This document shows positions 10,689-20,122 of a stretch of 64,000 nt of DNA, piece after piece. The stretch lies in NCBI RefSeq assembly GCF_014696315.1, contig NZ_JACJPX010000016.1, positions 52,929 to 116,928 of the forward strand, given 5' to 3'. How positions within the stretch are numbered: position 1 is the first letter of the stretch; each line of letters opens with the position of its first letter. This DNA comes from Calothrix membranacea FACHB-236. Its GTDB lineage: Bacteria; Cyanobacteriota; Cyanobacteriia; Cyanobacteriales; Nostocaceae. The notes under the pieces are model-generated. The model was not told the DNA's origin and did no database searches. It saw only the letters and a list, made by a program, of their open reading frames with translations. Position numbers and translations under genes: made by a program.

Positions 10689-11228
10689 TTACTTAATAAA
10701 CTTGCCAGTGCTACTACAACCAGTCGAGCCTGTTGTTGTCGGTATAACGCTAGTACCAGCAACATCAACGTTATTACTTTCGCACAAGAAAGCTATACTA
10801 GTTAATTCATTATTAGTACCAACTTGTTTTAAGTAAACCCGACCGCCGTAGTTTTTCAAACCAGTAACTTTTTGTACAGAACCAGATGTAGAGTGTAAAC
10901 CCGTTCCACTACCTGCATTACTAGCAGTTGTATAAGTATAATTACTAGTTTCAGTAGAGATACCAATACCTAAGTCGTCAATACTGTTAGTAAATGTGTC
11001 GTTTTCTGTCATGAATGCTTGCTGACCTCTGTTCATAGAACCAACGTAGGTCTTAGCTTCAGATTGTTTAGCTTTCTTAGCTTGATTTAAGAACGAAGGT
11101 AGAGCGATCGCAGATAGAATACCAATGATGATAATTACAACTAACAATTCAATAAGTGTAAAACCTTGGTCTTCTTTCTTTTTACCTAGAAGGTGTTGGA
11201 GGAATTTAGCTTTCAGTTCAGTTTTCAT
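10689..11228 (-). CDS. pilA: Type IV major pilin-like protein
   Basis: A 179-aa prepilin. A basic 22-residue leader ends in Gly22, followed by FTLIELLVVIIIIGILSAIA: prepilin-peptidase cleavage G|F, Glu at mature position 5 and the conserved hydrophobic helix. The remainder is Ser/Thr/Gly rich with two Cys (LCESN and TGCSS) spaced for a C-terminal disulfide loop. It would be exported and assembled into pili for motility or DNA uptake, or be a minor pilin. GGGAAAA precedes the ATG. It is divergent from the NTRC gene. Many Ser/Thr residues make it a plausible glycosylation substrate of the adjacent GT41 enzyme; that link is inference. Confidence 0.93.
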   Translation of the reverse strand: MKTELKAKFLQHLLGKKKEDQGFTLIELLVVIIIIGILSAIALPSFLNQAKKAKQSEAKTYVGSMNRGQQAFMTENDTFTNSIDDLGIGISTETSNYTYTTASNAGSGTGLHSTSGSVQKVTGLKNYGGRVYLKQVGTNNELTSIAFLCESNNVDVAGTSVIPTTTGSTGCSSTGKFIK

Positions 11229-11457
11229 AAGTGTTTTCCCAGGGGGGCGGGTTGTTTGTTTGTTCTAGATGTAACTTACCCAGTTCCTTTTGGTTTCATA
11301 TCACTTGTAGTAAAAAATTTTTTAGATAGGGTTTTATCCTGAAAACACAAGCGATCGCACTTTCAATTTCCATTTGCGATCGCATCAGGTGTGGCGTAGC
11401 CAATAGAAGTTTGTTATGCTAGATTAAACGTAGTCGTTATGAGTTCGTATAAATAGT

Positions 11458-12831
11458 ATGACTAACCCGACAGTAGAAAACTTAGTAATCATCGGTTCTG
11501 GGCCAGCCGGGTACACAGCGGCTATCTATGCAGGACGCGCTAACCTGAAGCCTGTGGTATTTGAAGGTTTCCAAGCTGGGGGATTACCTGGCGGGCAATT
11601 AATGACAACGACGGAAGTAGAGAATTTTCCTGGATTTCCCCAAGGTATTACTGGGCCGGAACTAATGGATCGGATGAAAGCCCAAGCAGAACGCTGGGGG
11701 GCTGAGTTATATACAGAGGATATAATATCAGTTGACTTGAGTCAGCGTCCTTTTACTGTACGCTCTGAAGAAAGGGAAGTTAAAACTAACAGTATTATTA
11801 TTGCTACTGGTGCAACAGCAAAGCGCTTGGGTTTACCCAACGAACATGAATTTTGGAGTCGTGGGATTTCCGCTTGTGCAATTTGTGATGGTGCAACACC
11901 AATTTTCCACGGTGCAGAATTGGCTGTAATTGGTGCTGGCGACTCGGCGGCGGAAGAGTCTATTTACTTAACCAAATACGGTTCCAAAGTGAATCTATTG
12001 GTACGTTCAGATAAAATGCGGGCTTCTAAAGCCATGCAAGACAGAGTTTTGAGCAACCCTAAAATCCAAGTACATTGGAACACAGAAGCCGTAGATATCT
12101 TTGGTAACGGCCACATGGATGGGGTAAAAGTCCGCAATACCAAAACTGGCGAAGAAAGCACAATTCAGGCCAAGGGTTTATTTTACGCTATTGGTCATAC
12201 TCCCAATACCTCACTATTTAAAGGGCAACTTGAACTAGATGAGGTGGGTTACATAGTGACTAAACATGGTTCACCAGAAACTAGTGTGGAAGGAGTTTTT
12301 GCTGCAGGTGACGTACAAGATCATGAATATCGCCAAGCAATTACGGCTGCTGGTAGCGGTTGTATGTCAGCGATGTTGGCAGAACGCTGGTTGTCGTCTA
12401 ATGCTTTAATTCAAGAATTCCATCAACAGCTAGAAACACCAGTTAATGAATTAGAACATCAGCCAGCAGCCAATAAAACCGAAGCAGAACAAGAAGCCGA
12501 ATTTAATCTAAATGCTACGCGCCATGAAGGTGGTTATGCTTTGCGGAAATTATTCCACGAAAGCGATCGCGTACTGCTGGTAAAATACGTTTCGCCAGGT
12601 TGTGGCCCTTGTCATACCCTAAAACCCATATTAAATAAGGTAGTCGATGAATTTGACGGCAAAATTCACTTTGTCGAAATTGACATTGATAAAGACCGAG
12701 ATATCGCCGAAAATGCTGGCGTAACGGGAACACCGACGATTCAATTATTCAAGAATCAAGAACTGCTAAAAGAAGTTAAGGGTGTGAAGCAAAAGAGCGA
12801 GTACCGCCAGTTGATTGAAAGCAATCTTTGA
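11458..12831 (+). CDS. trxB: NADPH-dependent thioredoxin reductase with fused thioredoxin (NTRC)
   Basis: A 457-aa fusion. Residues 1-310 are a flavoprotein thioredoxin reductase with FAD motif GSGPAG (13-18), redox CAIC (Cys140, Cys143), an NADP-binding GAGDSAAEE and a C-terminal FAD-closing AAGDVQD. A linker of about 45 residues leads to a thioredoxin domain (about 350-457) with active site GCGPC (Cys382, Cys385). The order and length match NTRC of plants and cyanobacteria, which reduces 2-Cys peroxiredoxin and metabolic targets with NADPH. It stands alone, divergent from the pilin gene across 229 bases that carry two GCGATCGC sites. Confidence 0.95.
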   Translation: MTNPTVENLVIIGSGPAGYTAAIYAGRANLKPVVFEGFQAGGLPGGQLMTTTEVENFPGFPQGITGPELMDRMKAQAERWGAELYTEDIISVDLSQRPFTVRSEEREVKTNSIIIATGATAKRLGLPNEHEFWSRGISACAICDGATPIFHGAELAVIGAGDSAAEESIYLTKYGSKVNLLVRSDKMRASKAMQDRVLSNPKIQVHWNTEAVDIFGNGHMDGVKVRNTKTGEESTIQAKGLFYAIGHTPNTSLFKGQLELDEVGYIVTKHGSPETSVEGVFAAGDVQDHEYRQAITAAGSGCMSAMLAERWLSSNALIQEFHQQLETPVNELEHQPAANKTEAEQEAEFNLNATRHEGGYALRKLFHESDRVLLVKYVSPGCGPCHTLKPILNKVVDEFDGKIHFVEIDIDKDRDIAENAGVTGTPTIQLFKNQELLKEVKGVKQKSEYRQLIESNL

Positions 12832-12967
12832 AGGATGAAGACTGTTCGCGTTCGCGTAGCGTCTTTGCAGGAGAAGACTGAAAGTTGAAATTTGATACTT
12901 TAGACTTCATACTTCAGACTTCTATGTAAAATGGTCAGCGTATCTTGCTCAATGCAGGCGATCGCTC

Positions 12968-13864
12968 ATGGCCATGACAAAACGGCAGCTGCCGTCTTTT
13001 TTACGTTTTCCGAAAAATCCGAATCTTTCTCAGCGATTCATGTTGATTGGGTTAGCCATCACCTTGCTGTTTCTCTTGTTAGCATTTTTCGCTCCTGTAT
13101 TTCAAGCTTGGGGATGGCTACAAAGTCCCACAGAGTTGATAAATAACCCGGTTTACGACCCACCTTCAGGTAAATATTGGTTTGGTACTAGTCTTCTAGG
13201 CCATGATGTTTTTTCCCGGACAATCTTTGGCGCTCAAGCTGCTTTGCAGGTGGTAATTTTAGCAACAGCACTGAGTATGATAGTTGGTGTGCCTTTAGGT
13301 ATGCTGAGTGGCTATCTGGGCGGTAGATTAGATAAGATACTGCTGTTTATAATGGATAGCATTTATACCCTACCAGGGCTACTGCTCTCAGTGACACTAG
13401 CATTTATTGTTGGGCGGGGGATATTAAATGCTGCGATCGCGATTAGCATTGCTTACATTCCTCAATATTACCGAGTTGTTCGCAACCACACTGTGAGCGT
13501 TAAAACTGAAGTGTTCATTGAAGCGGCTCAGGCAATGGGTGCTTCTACATGGATTGTGCTGTCTCGGTATCTATTTTTTAACGTTATTCAAAGCGTACCT
13601 GTATTATTCACCCTCAACGCTGCCGATGCGATTTTAGTCTTAGGCGGGTTGGGGTTTTTGGGTTTAGGGCTGCCAGAAGAAGTTCCAGAATGGGGACATG
13701 ATTTAAAACAAGCACTAGGAGGATTATCCACAGGCATTTGGTGGACTACACTTTTCCCCGGTTTAGCAATGACATTAATGGTGGTAGGGTTATCACTACT
13801 TGGCGAAGGTTTAAATGAATTTGTCAATCCCCGTTTACGGCGACAAAATAGTATTCGGAAATAG
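12968..13864 (+). CDS. ABC transporter permease, DppC/OppC family
   Basis: A 298-aa inner-membrane permease of the peptide/nickel-type importers. A cytoplasmic N-terminus precedes TM1 (LIGLAITLLFLLLAFFAP). The typical WFGTSLLGHDVFSR segment and the EAA loop (EAAQAMGASTWIVLSRYLFF, about 178-197) that contacts the ATPase follow, then three further TM spans. ATG occurs at 12968 and 12974; AGGCGATCGCTC before the first makes either usable. No binding protein, second permease or ATPase is adjacent, so partners must be encoded elsewhere. The substrate cannot be told from this subunit. Confidence 0.88.
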   Translation: MAMTKRQLPSFLRFPKNPNLSQRFMLIGLAITLLFLLLAFFAPVFQAWGWLQSPTELINNPVYDPPSGKYWFGTSLLGHDVFSRTIFGAQAALQVVILATALSMIVGVPLGMLSGYLGGRLDKILLFIMDSIYTLPGLLLSVTLAFIVGRGILNAAIAISIAYIPQYYRVVRNHTVSVKTEVFIEAAQAMGASTWIVLSRYLFFNVIQSVPVLFTLNAADAILVLGGLGFLGLGLPEEVPEWGHDLKQALGGLSTGIWWTTLFPGLAMTLMVVGLSLLGEGLNEFVNPRLRRQNSIRK

Positions 13865-13872
13865 TTCAGTCA

Positions 13873-13900
13873 ACTGAAGTATGAAGTATAAAGTATGAAA
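13873..13900. repeat. Short dispersed 'tatgaagt' repeat
   Basis: Tandem variants of TATGAAGT/TATAAAGT. The same short motif appears at 12895-12925, 18110-18145, 32880-32925 and 34636-34712, always between genes, so it is a dispersed low-complexity repeat of this genome. Confidence 0.6.
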
Positions 13901-14023
13901 TTCTGCCGCCTATAGAGGGGTGAGGAACTCATCAAGGAAAAACCTATCTTTTTTAATAATGGGCGCGTACTAATTTCTAACTTTATTCTTTATCCTTAAT
14001 CATTCATCCTTTTGGAGATTTGT

Positions 14024-14227
14024 GTGAAAGACAACTTGACTTTAATTGCCGCCGCTACTGGTGGGTTTATGCTTTCTGTGGCTTTATCTGGTATTTTACG
14101 GGGTACACCAGTCACCGCTTGGCAGGCTGAACCAAATGCGCGGGTGGCGAACGTGACAAATTTACAATTTGCAGCTAATAGAACTGAGGACTGGGAATTT
14201 TTTAGTACCAAAACGCGAAAAAGCTAA
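14024..14227 (+). CDS. Small hypothetical protein with one N-terminal hydrophobic helix
   Basis: A 67-aa ORF starting at GTG 14024, with TTGGAG 7 bases upstream deciding against the longer TTG frame at 14012. Residues 4-25 (LTLIAAATGGFMLSVALSGI) form a hydrophobic segment that could be a membrane anchor or an uncleaved signal. The short polar tail (NVTNLQFAANRTEDWEFF) would face outward. I do not recognise the family. It lies alone between the ABC permease and a ROK kinase. Coding is likely from the ribosome site and composition. Confidence 0.55.
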   Translation: MKDNLTLIAAATGGFMLSVALSGILRGTPVTAWQAEPNARVANVTNLQFAANRTEDWEFFSTKTRKS

Positions 14228-14239
14228 TATGCTTTTTAC

Positions 14240-14345
14240 AAGTAATTGGGAATGGGGCATGGGGAATTGGGCATTGGGCATTGGAAACAATTTTGGATTT
14301 TAGATTGGAATCCAAAATCGGAAATCTAAAATCTAAAATTCCTTC
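14240..14345. repeat. Repeat-rich spacer before the ROK kinase gene
   Basis: Degenerate tandem words (GGGAAT/GGGCAT/TTGGGCAT), then ATCCAAAATC/ATCTAAAATC repeats and TACCAGTCCCCAGTCCCTAG. The last part matches the CCCCAGT heptamers of the STRR-like element at 53.7 kb and inside menC. Confidence 0.6.
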
Positions 14346-14396
14346 TTACCAGTCCCCAGTCCCTAGCTCTGCGCTTGTTGGTGAATATTTATTAAA

Positions 14397-15293
14397 GTGG
14401 TAAATTCTCAAGTAATTGGTATTGATTTGGGGGGAACAGCGATTAAGCTGGGGCGATTTGATCGAGATGGCAATTGCCTGCAATCTTTGACAGTAGCAAC
14501 TCCCCAACCCTCTACACCCGAGGCTGTGGTGGCGGTGATGGTGGATGCGATCGCCCAAATTGATTCAGATAATCAAACTATAGCTATTGGTGTGGGTACT
14601 CCTGGCCCAGCTGATGCGAAGGGACGGATTGCGAAAATTGCCATCAATTTGGCAGGATGGCGAGATGTCCCTTTAGCCGATTGGTTAGAAGCGAAAACGG
14701 GTAAGCCTACAATTGTGGGTAATGATGCAAACTGTGCAGGTTTGGGCGAATCTTGGTTGGGTGCTGGTCGCTATTTTCAAAATTTTATTATGCTGACTTT
14801 GGGCACTGGCGTAGGCGGTGCTATTATCCTTGATGGCAAATTATTTATTGGGCATCAAGGTGCAGGTGGAGAATTAGGATTAATTAGCTTTAACCCAGAT
14901 GGCCCTATTTGTAATAGCGGTAATCGCGGTTCTTTGGAACAGTACACTTCAATTACAGCGATTCGTCGCCGTAGTGGTAAAGAACCTCATGAGTTAAGTA
15001 CTTTGGCTCACGCAGCGGATGCAGAGGCTTTAAAGTTTTGGCAGGAATATGGTAGAGATTTAGGTATTGGTTTGACGAGTTTAATTTACGTCTTAACACC
15101 AGAAGCAATTGTCATTGGTGGTGGTATTAGTGCCTGTTTCCAGTTTTTTTTACCTGCATTGAAAGCGGAAATTGACCAGCGAGTTATGCCGACATCCCGT
15201 GCAGGTTTACAAATTTTGTCAGCAGAATTAGGCAATGCTGCGGGAATGGTAGGTGCTGCAAAGTTGGCATGGCAGCAATTATCAAGGTTGTGA
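14397..15293 (+). CDS. ROK-family sugar kinase (glucokinase type) with degenerate zinc site
   Basis: A 298-aa ROK protein that should phosphorylate glucose or a related sugar with ATP. N-terminal phosphate loop IGIDLGGTAIKLG, sugar-binding NDANCAGLGE, LTLGTGVGGAII and GGELG are all present. The usual ROK zinc site is not: His after GELG is Leu, and the C-x-C-G-x2-G-C motif reads C-N-S-G-N-R-G-S, leaving one of three Cys. GTG 14397 is the start by frame and by the conserved N-terminus; no good ribosome site is seen. A kinase rather than a repressor, because there is no helix-turn-helix domain. Confidence 0.88.
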   Translation: MVNSQVIGIDLGGTAIKLGRFDRDGNCLQSLTVATPQPSTPEAVVAVMVDAIAQIDSDNQTIAIGVGTPGPADAKGRIAKIAINLAGWRDVPLADWLEAKTGKPTIVGNDANCAGLGESWLGAGRYFQNFIMLTLGTGVGGAIILDGKLFIGHQGAGGELGLISFNPDGPICNSGNRGSLEQYTSITAIRRRSGKEPHELSTLAHAADAEALKFWQEYGRDLGIGLTSLIYVLTPEAIVIGGGISACFQFFLPALKAEIDQRVMPTSRAGLQILSAELGNAAGMVGAAKLAWQQLSRL

Positions 15294-15392
15294 ATTATCG
15301 TTTTTGCAACGAACGGCAAAGTACGCCAAAAGATGCGATTTTGTTATAACTTTAAGCATTTCAATTGTTTGCAACATATAAATTATTAACAA

Positions 15393-15413
15393 GGGCACAA
15401 CATTGTTGTGCCC
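15393..15413. terminator. Perfect palindromic hairpin between convergent genes
   Basis: GGGCACAACA and TGTTGTGCCC around a single T, flanked by CCTA. It sits between the ROK gene (plus) and a minus-strand gene ending at 15528, so it can serve both. GTAGGGGCAC...GTGCCCCTAC palindromes are also a known dispersed element of Nostoc genomes. Confidence 0.65.
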
Positions 15414-15527
15414 CTACCTATCCGTTACATTATTTTTTTAAACAAGGAGAAAAATTAATAGTAAAAATTTGCCAAGTTTCTCCTAAGTTGGTCAGCATTA
15501 GGCTGGATACAACTTTTAACACATTTT

Positions 15528-15950
15528 CTAAGATAAAGAATATCCTGTTGCTTTCTGAACGTATTGCAAAACTTTTTGATAGGACTCTGGATTACTCACT
15601 GGATTAATGATGATGGGAATAGTACCATCAGGCAACCAAAAAGTTATCCTGCCGTTGGCTTCTTGGCAAAAAGAACTGATGCAATTGAGGTTAATTACAT
15701 ATTCGTTGTTTTCATAAATAATTTTTACCCAATAAGCATCTTCTAGTTCTACTCCTGTCACACGTTCTATATAGGTCAAAATCTTTTGATAGTCTTGATG
15801 GTTATTTTGTGGGTTAATTACAATCGGAATTGCACAATCGGGTAACCAAAAGGTAACCCTGCCATTTTGTTCATAACAAAACGCATTAATACGGTCGAAA
15901 TTGACTACGTATTGTTTCCTCTCGTAAAAGAGTTTCACCCAGTACACCAC
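15528..15950 (-). CDS. Hypothetical protein made of two tandem ~68-aa repeats
   Basis: A 140-aa soluble protein built of two copies of one unit: residues 3-70 (YWVKLFYE...NGRVTFWLPD...YQKILTYIERVTG) and 72-138 (YWVKIIYE...NGRITFWLPD...YQKVLQYVQKATG). Each unit looks like several beta strands followed by one helix. I do not recognise a named family. The clear internal duplication, good coding pattern and ATG start support a real gene. No operon partner: it is convergent with the ROK gene. Confidence 0.72.
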   Translation of the reverse strand: MVYWVKLFYERKQYVVNFDRINAFCYEQNGRVTFWLPDCAIPIVINPQNNHQDYQKILTYIERVTGVELEDAYWVKIIYENNEYVINLNCISSFCQEANGRITFWLPDGTIPIIINPVSNPESYQKVLQYVQKATGYSLS

Positions 15951-16442
15951 AAAATCTCCTCATGTCCCCAGTGATGTCGCTGCTACTTCACAAAAATTCA
16001 CAATTCAAATCGCAAAGAAGCTAATCTATAATTCTGAATTTTAAATTACTGTTGCTAGCTTACACCAGTAATGCCCTGGGGAAATAAAGATGCTATTTCT
16101 TGCGAGTATAGCGATCGCTCTGGGCAAGAAGGCTAAATTAAGTAGGGCGGTGTATTTAAAAATAACTAGTCAGGGCTGTCATTTGTCCCTTCTCATTGGT
16201 AAGGGTTTCCAGCCTACTTACGTTTCGTAACATAGTTTGGTTTATTTCCACCGGCTTACTTAGAATTTTCATGACGACAAAATCGAGAACCGTCTACGCC
16301 ATGAACTGTTTAACTTTTGACTTGGGTGCAGAGCAACTAGTACAACGCGGCGTAGATAAAGCTACCTTTTCAAACAGTCACAAGCCTTGATGTATCACCT
16401 TTTGACTTTTGACTTTTGACTTTTGACTTCCGCGCAGCGGTA
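15951..16442. other. Intergenic spacer downstream of pyrG
   Basis: 492 bases with no convincing gene. It holds a GCGATCGC site, a segment near 16166-16206 (CTGTCATTTGTCCCTTCTCATTGGTAAGGG) echoed near 58104-58139, a TCTACGCC/GGCGTAGA inverted repeat, and TTTTGACT tandem copies next to pyrG. Confidence 0.55.
16391..16431. repeat. TTTTGACT octamer tandem repeat
   Basis: About four uninterrupted copies of CTTTTGA/TTTTGACT lie just past the pyrG stop codon. A simple short repeat, probably slipped-strand in origin. Confidence 0.75.
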
Positions 16443-18089
<1,647 letters not shown>

Positions 18090-18109
18090 CTAAAAATACA
18101 TCGCGTTAT

Positions 18110-18145
18110 CTGAAGTATGAAGTGTAAAGTGTGAAGTCTGAAATT
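18110..18145. repeat. Short dispersed 'tatgaagt' repeat
   Basis: AGTATGAAGTGTAAAGTGTGAAGTCTGAA, a variant of the repeat at 13873-13900, in the spacer between pyrG and the first amidase gene. Confidence 0.55.
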
Positions 18146-18269
18146 TCAGCTTATCTTGGGGAAACCAAGGGCTAATACCTTTTAACCTTCATCCTTTAGT
18201 CTTTAACCCTTCATCCTTTCTTGGTCATTGTGCCACAGTCACTATCGTGAAATCTTCTGTGTTCTCGCT

Positions 18270-20024
18270 GTGAAAAAACTTGTACTACTAGTAATATTTA
18301 GCTTTCTCATCACCTCCTCAATAGCTTTGGCAAACTCATCTCTCTTAGTAGTTTTTCCTCAGACAAACTACCAAACCAGTGCAGAAAAAATATTTTTTCT
18401 GGGTACTGCACCATCAAATGGTCAGGTTTTGATTAATGGTAAGGCAGTTACCCGCAGCAAAGCAGGCCATTTTGCTCCCAGTATCCCCTTGCAATTGGGA
18501 GATAACCTGTTTACTGTGCGTCACCAAAATCAAGAACTTCAGATTAAGGTGACAAGGCTTAGTACTCAGCCTGTTCTACCACAAGGTTTAGCCTTTGCCA
18601 AAGATTCTCTCACTCCTGCAGCCGACATTGCCAGACTACCAGGAGAATTGATTTGTTTTAGTGCGGTCGCACCTTCAAATGCCAGTGTTACTGTCAAATT
18701 GGCTAATCAAACTATTGCCCTTGCACCCCAACCCAGTAAGGCACAACTCCCAAGTAATTTGGCTGCCTTAACCGGGCGAAATCAACCTGCTATTAAGTCT
18801 ACCGTAGGAAACTACCAAGGTTGCACAACACTGGCAGCTGCCGCTGATTTGGGAACACCTGAGTTTCAGCTGGCGCTGGATGGTAAGACTATAACTCAGC
18901 TAGGTACTGGCAAAATTCAAATTCTTGCACCCACACAATTGCCAGTGATTGAAGTAACAGCAGACTCAGGCGTAGCTCGCACTGGCCCTAGTACTGACTA
19001 TTCTAGACTCACACCACTACCAAAAGGAACACAAGCCGCAGTCACAGGGAAGGAAGGTGAATGGTTACGTCTAGATTATGGTGCTTGGATTAATGCTAAA
19101 GAAACCCAAGTTTTACCAGGTGCTATTTCACCACGCACTATTATTCGGAGTGTAGGTTACCGGAAACTGCCTAGCGCCACACAAATTGTTTTTCCGCTAG
19201 AAGTTCCCGTTCCTGTGAGCGTACAACAAAGCGATCGCTCTTTTGCCCTCACTCTTTACAATACAACCGCCCAAACAGATATTGTTCGCACGGATGAAAA
19301 TCTCCTAATTTCTCGCCTAGATTGGCGACAGGTGGCTCCCGGACAGGTGCAATACACCTTTTATCTCAAAAAATCTCAACAGTGGGGATATCATCTGAGA
19401 TACGAAGGTACAAGCCTGATTTTGGCTTTGCGTCATCCGCCTGTAATTAAAGACAAAACACGCAAACCTTTATCCGGTATCAGGATTTTACTAGATCCCG
19501 GACATGGGGGTAAAGAATCAGGTGCCAGTGGCCCAACTGGCTATTTAGAAAAAGATGTCAATTTGGTAGTATCCAAGCTGCTGCGCGACGAGTTGGTGAA
19601 GCGTGGAGCAACTGTAGTACTAACCAGAGAAGATGATCGCGATGTATCCTTAGTTGAACGACAGGCAATTATTAGTAAAGAAGAACCTGCGATCGCTCTT
19701 TCCGTTCATCACAACTCGCTACCCGATGATGGTGATGCCGAAAAGACTGAGGGATTTGGAACTTTTTGGTATAACACCCAATCGCACAGTTTAGCATTAT
19801 TTTTGCATAACTATGTAGTCAAAAATCTTGGCAAACCTTCCTATGGGGTGTTTTGGAATAATTTGGCGTTGACGCGTCCCACCGCTGCGCCATCGGTGTT
19901 GCTGGAGTTAGGTTTTATGAGTAATCCTGAGGAATTTGAGCAGGTAGTAAACCCACAGGCACAGAAGAAAATGGCAAAAGTGTTAGCAGACGGGATTACT
20001 GAGTGGTTTAAGTCTGTACGCTAA
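18270..20024 (+). CDS. amiC: N-acetylmuramoyl-L-alanine amidase with SH3 and AMIN-like domains (first copy)
   Basis: Cell-wall amidase of 584 aa from GTG 18270, chosen because the protein then opens with a clean signal peptide (VKKLVLLVIFSFLITSSIALA); a TTG at 18228 would bury it. An SH3b domain spans about 228-285 (ARTGPSTDYSRLTPLPKG), an AMIN-like domain 293-395 and Amidase_3 405-583. All catalytic residues are seen: zinc ligands His412 (DPGHGG), Glu427 (EKD) and His480 (SVHHN), and general base Glu546 (LLELGF). In filamentous cyanobacteria tandem amiC genes encode amidases that drill septal nanopores for cell-cell exchange. It is followed 98 bases later by a paralogue. Confidence 0.92.
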   Translation: MKKLVLLVIFSFLITSSIALANSSLLVVFPQTNYQTSAEKIFFLGTAPSNGQVLINGKAVTRSKAGHFAPSIPLQLGDNLFTVRHQNQELQIKVTRLSTQPVLPQGLAFAKDSLTPAADIARLPGELICFSAVAPSNASVTVKLANQTIALAPQPSKAQLPSNLAALTGRNQPAIKSTVGNYQGCTTLAAAADLGTPEFQLALDGKTITQLGTGKIQILAPTQLPVIEVTADSGVARTGPSTDYSRLTPLPKGTQAAVTGKEGEWLRLDYGAWINAKETQVLPGAISPRTIIRSVGYRKLPSATQIVFPLEVPVPVSVQQSDRSFALTLYNTTAQTDIVRTDENLLISRLDWRQVAPGQVQYTFYLKKSQQWGYHLRYEGTSLILALRHPPVIKDKTRKPLSGIRILLDPGHGGKESGASGPTGYLEKDVNLVVSKLLRDELVKRGATVVLTREDDRDVSLVERQAIISKEEPAIALSVHHNSLPDDGDAEKTEGFGTFWYNTQSHSLALFLHNYVVKNLGKPSYGVFWNNLALTRPTAAPSVLLELGFMSNPEEFEQVVNPQAQKKMAKVLADGITEWFKSVR

Positions 20025-20122
20025 TTACCTGATGGGTGTTTGGTGTTTGTGATTTCTCCCCTCCTTCCTCTTTATTCATCCCCAATAATAATTACCCGTT
20101 CGTCAGTTGGTTCAGTGAATTG

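Noticed and set aside
15365..15607. Eighty-codon plus-strand ORF
   Set aside because: It runs through the perfect hairpin at 15393-15413 and into the opposite gene; composition is not protein-like.
16196..16390. Sixty-four-codon plus-strand ORF in the spacer beyond pyrG
   Set aside because: No ribosome site, no recognisable family, and it runs into the dispersed repeat segment.
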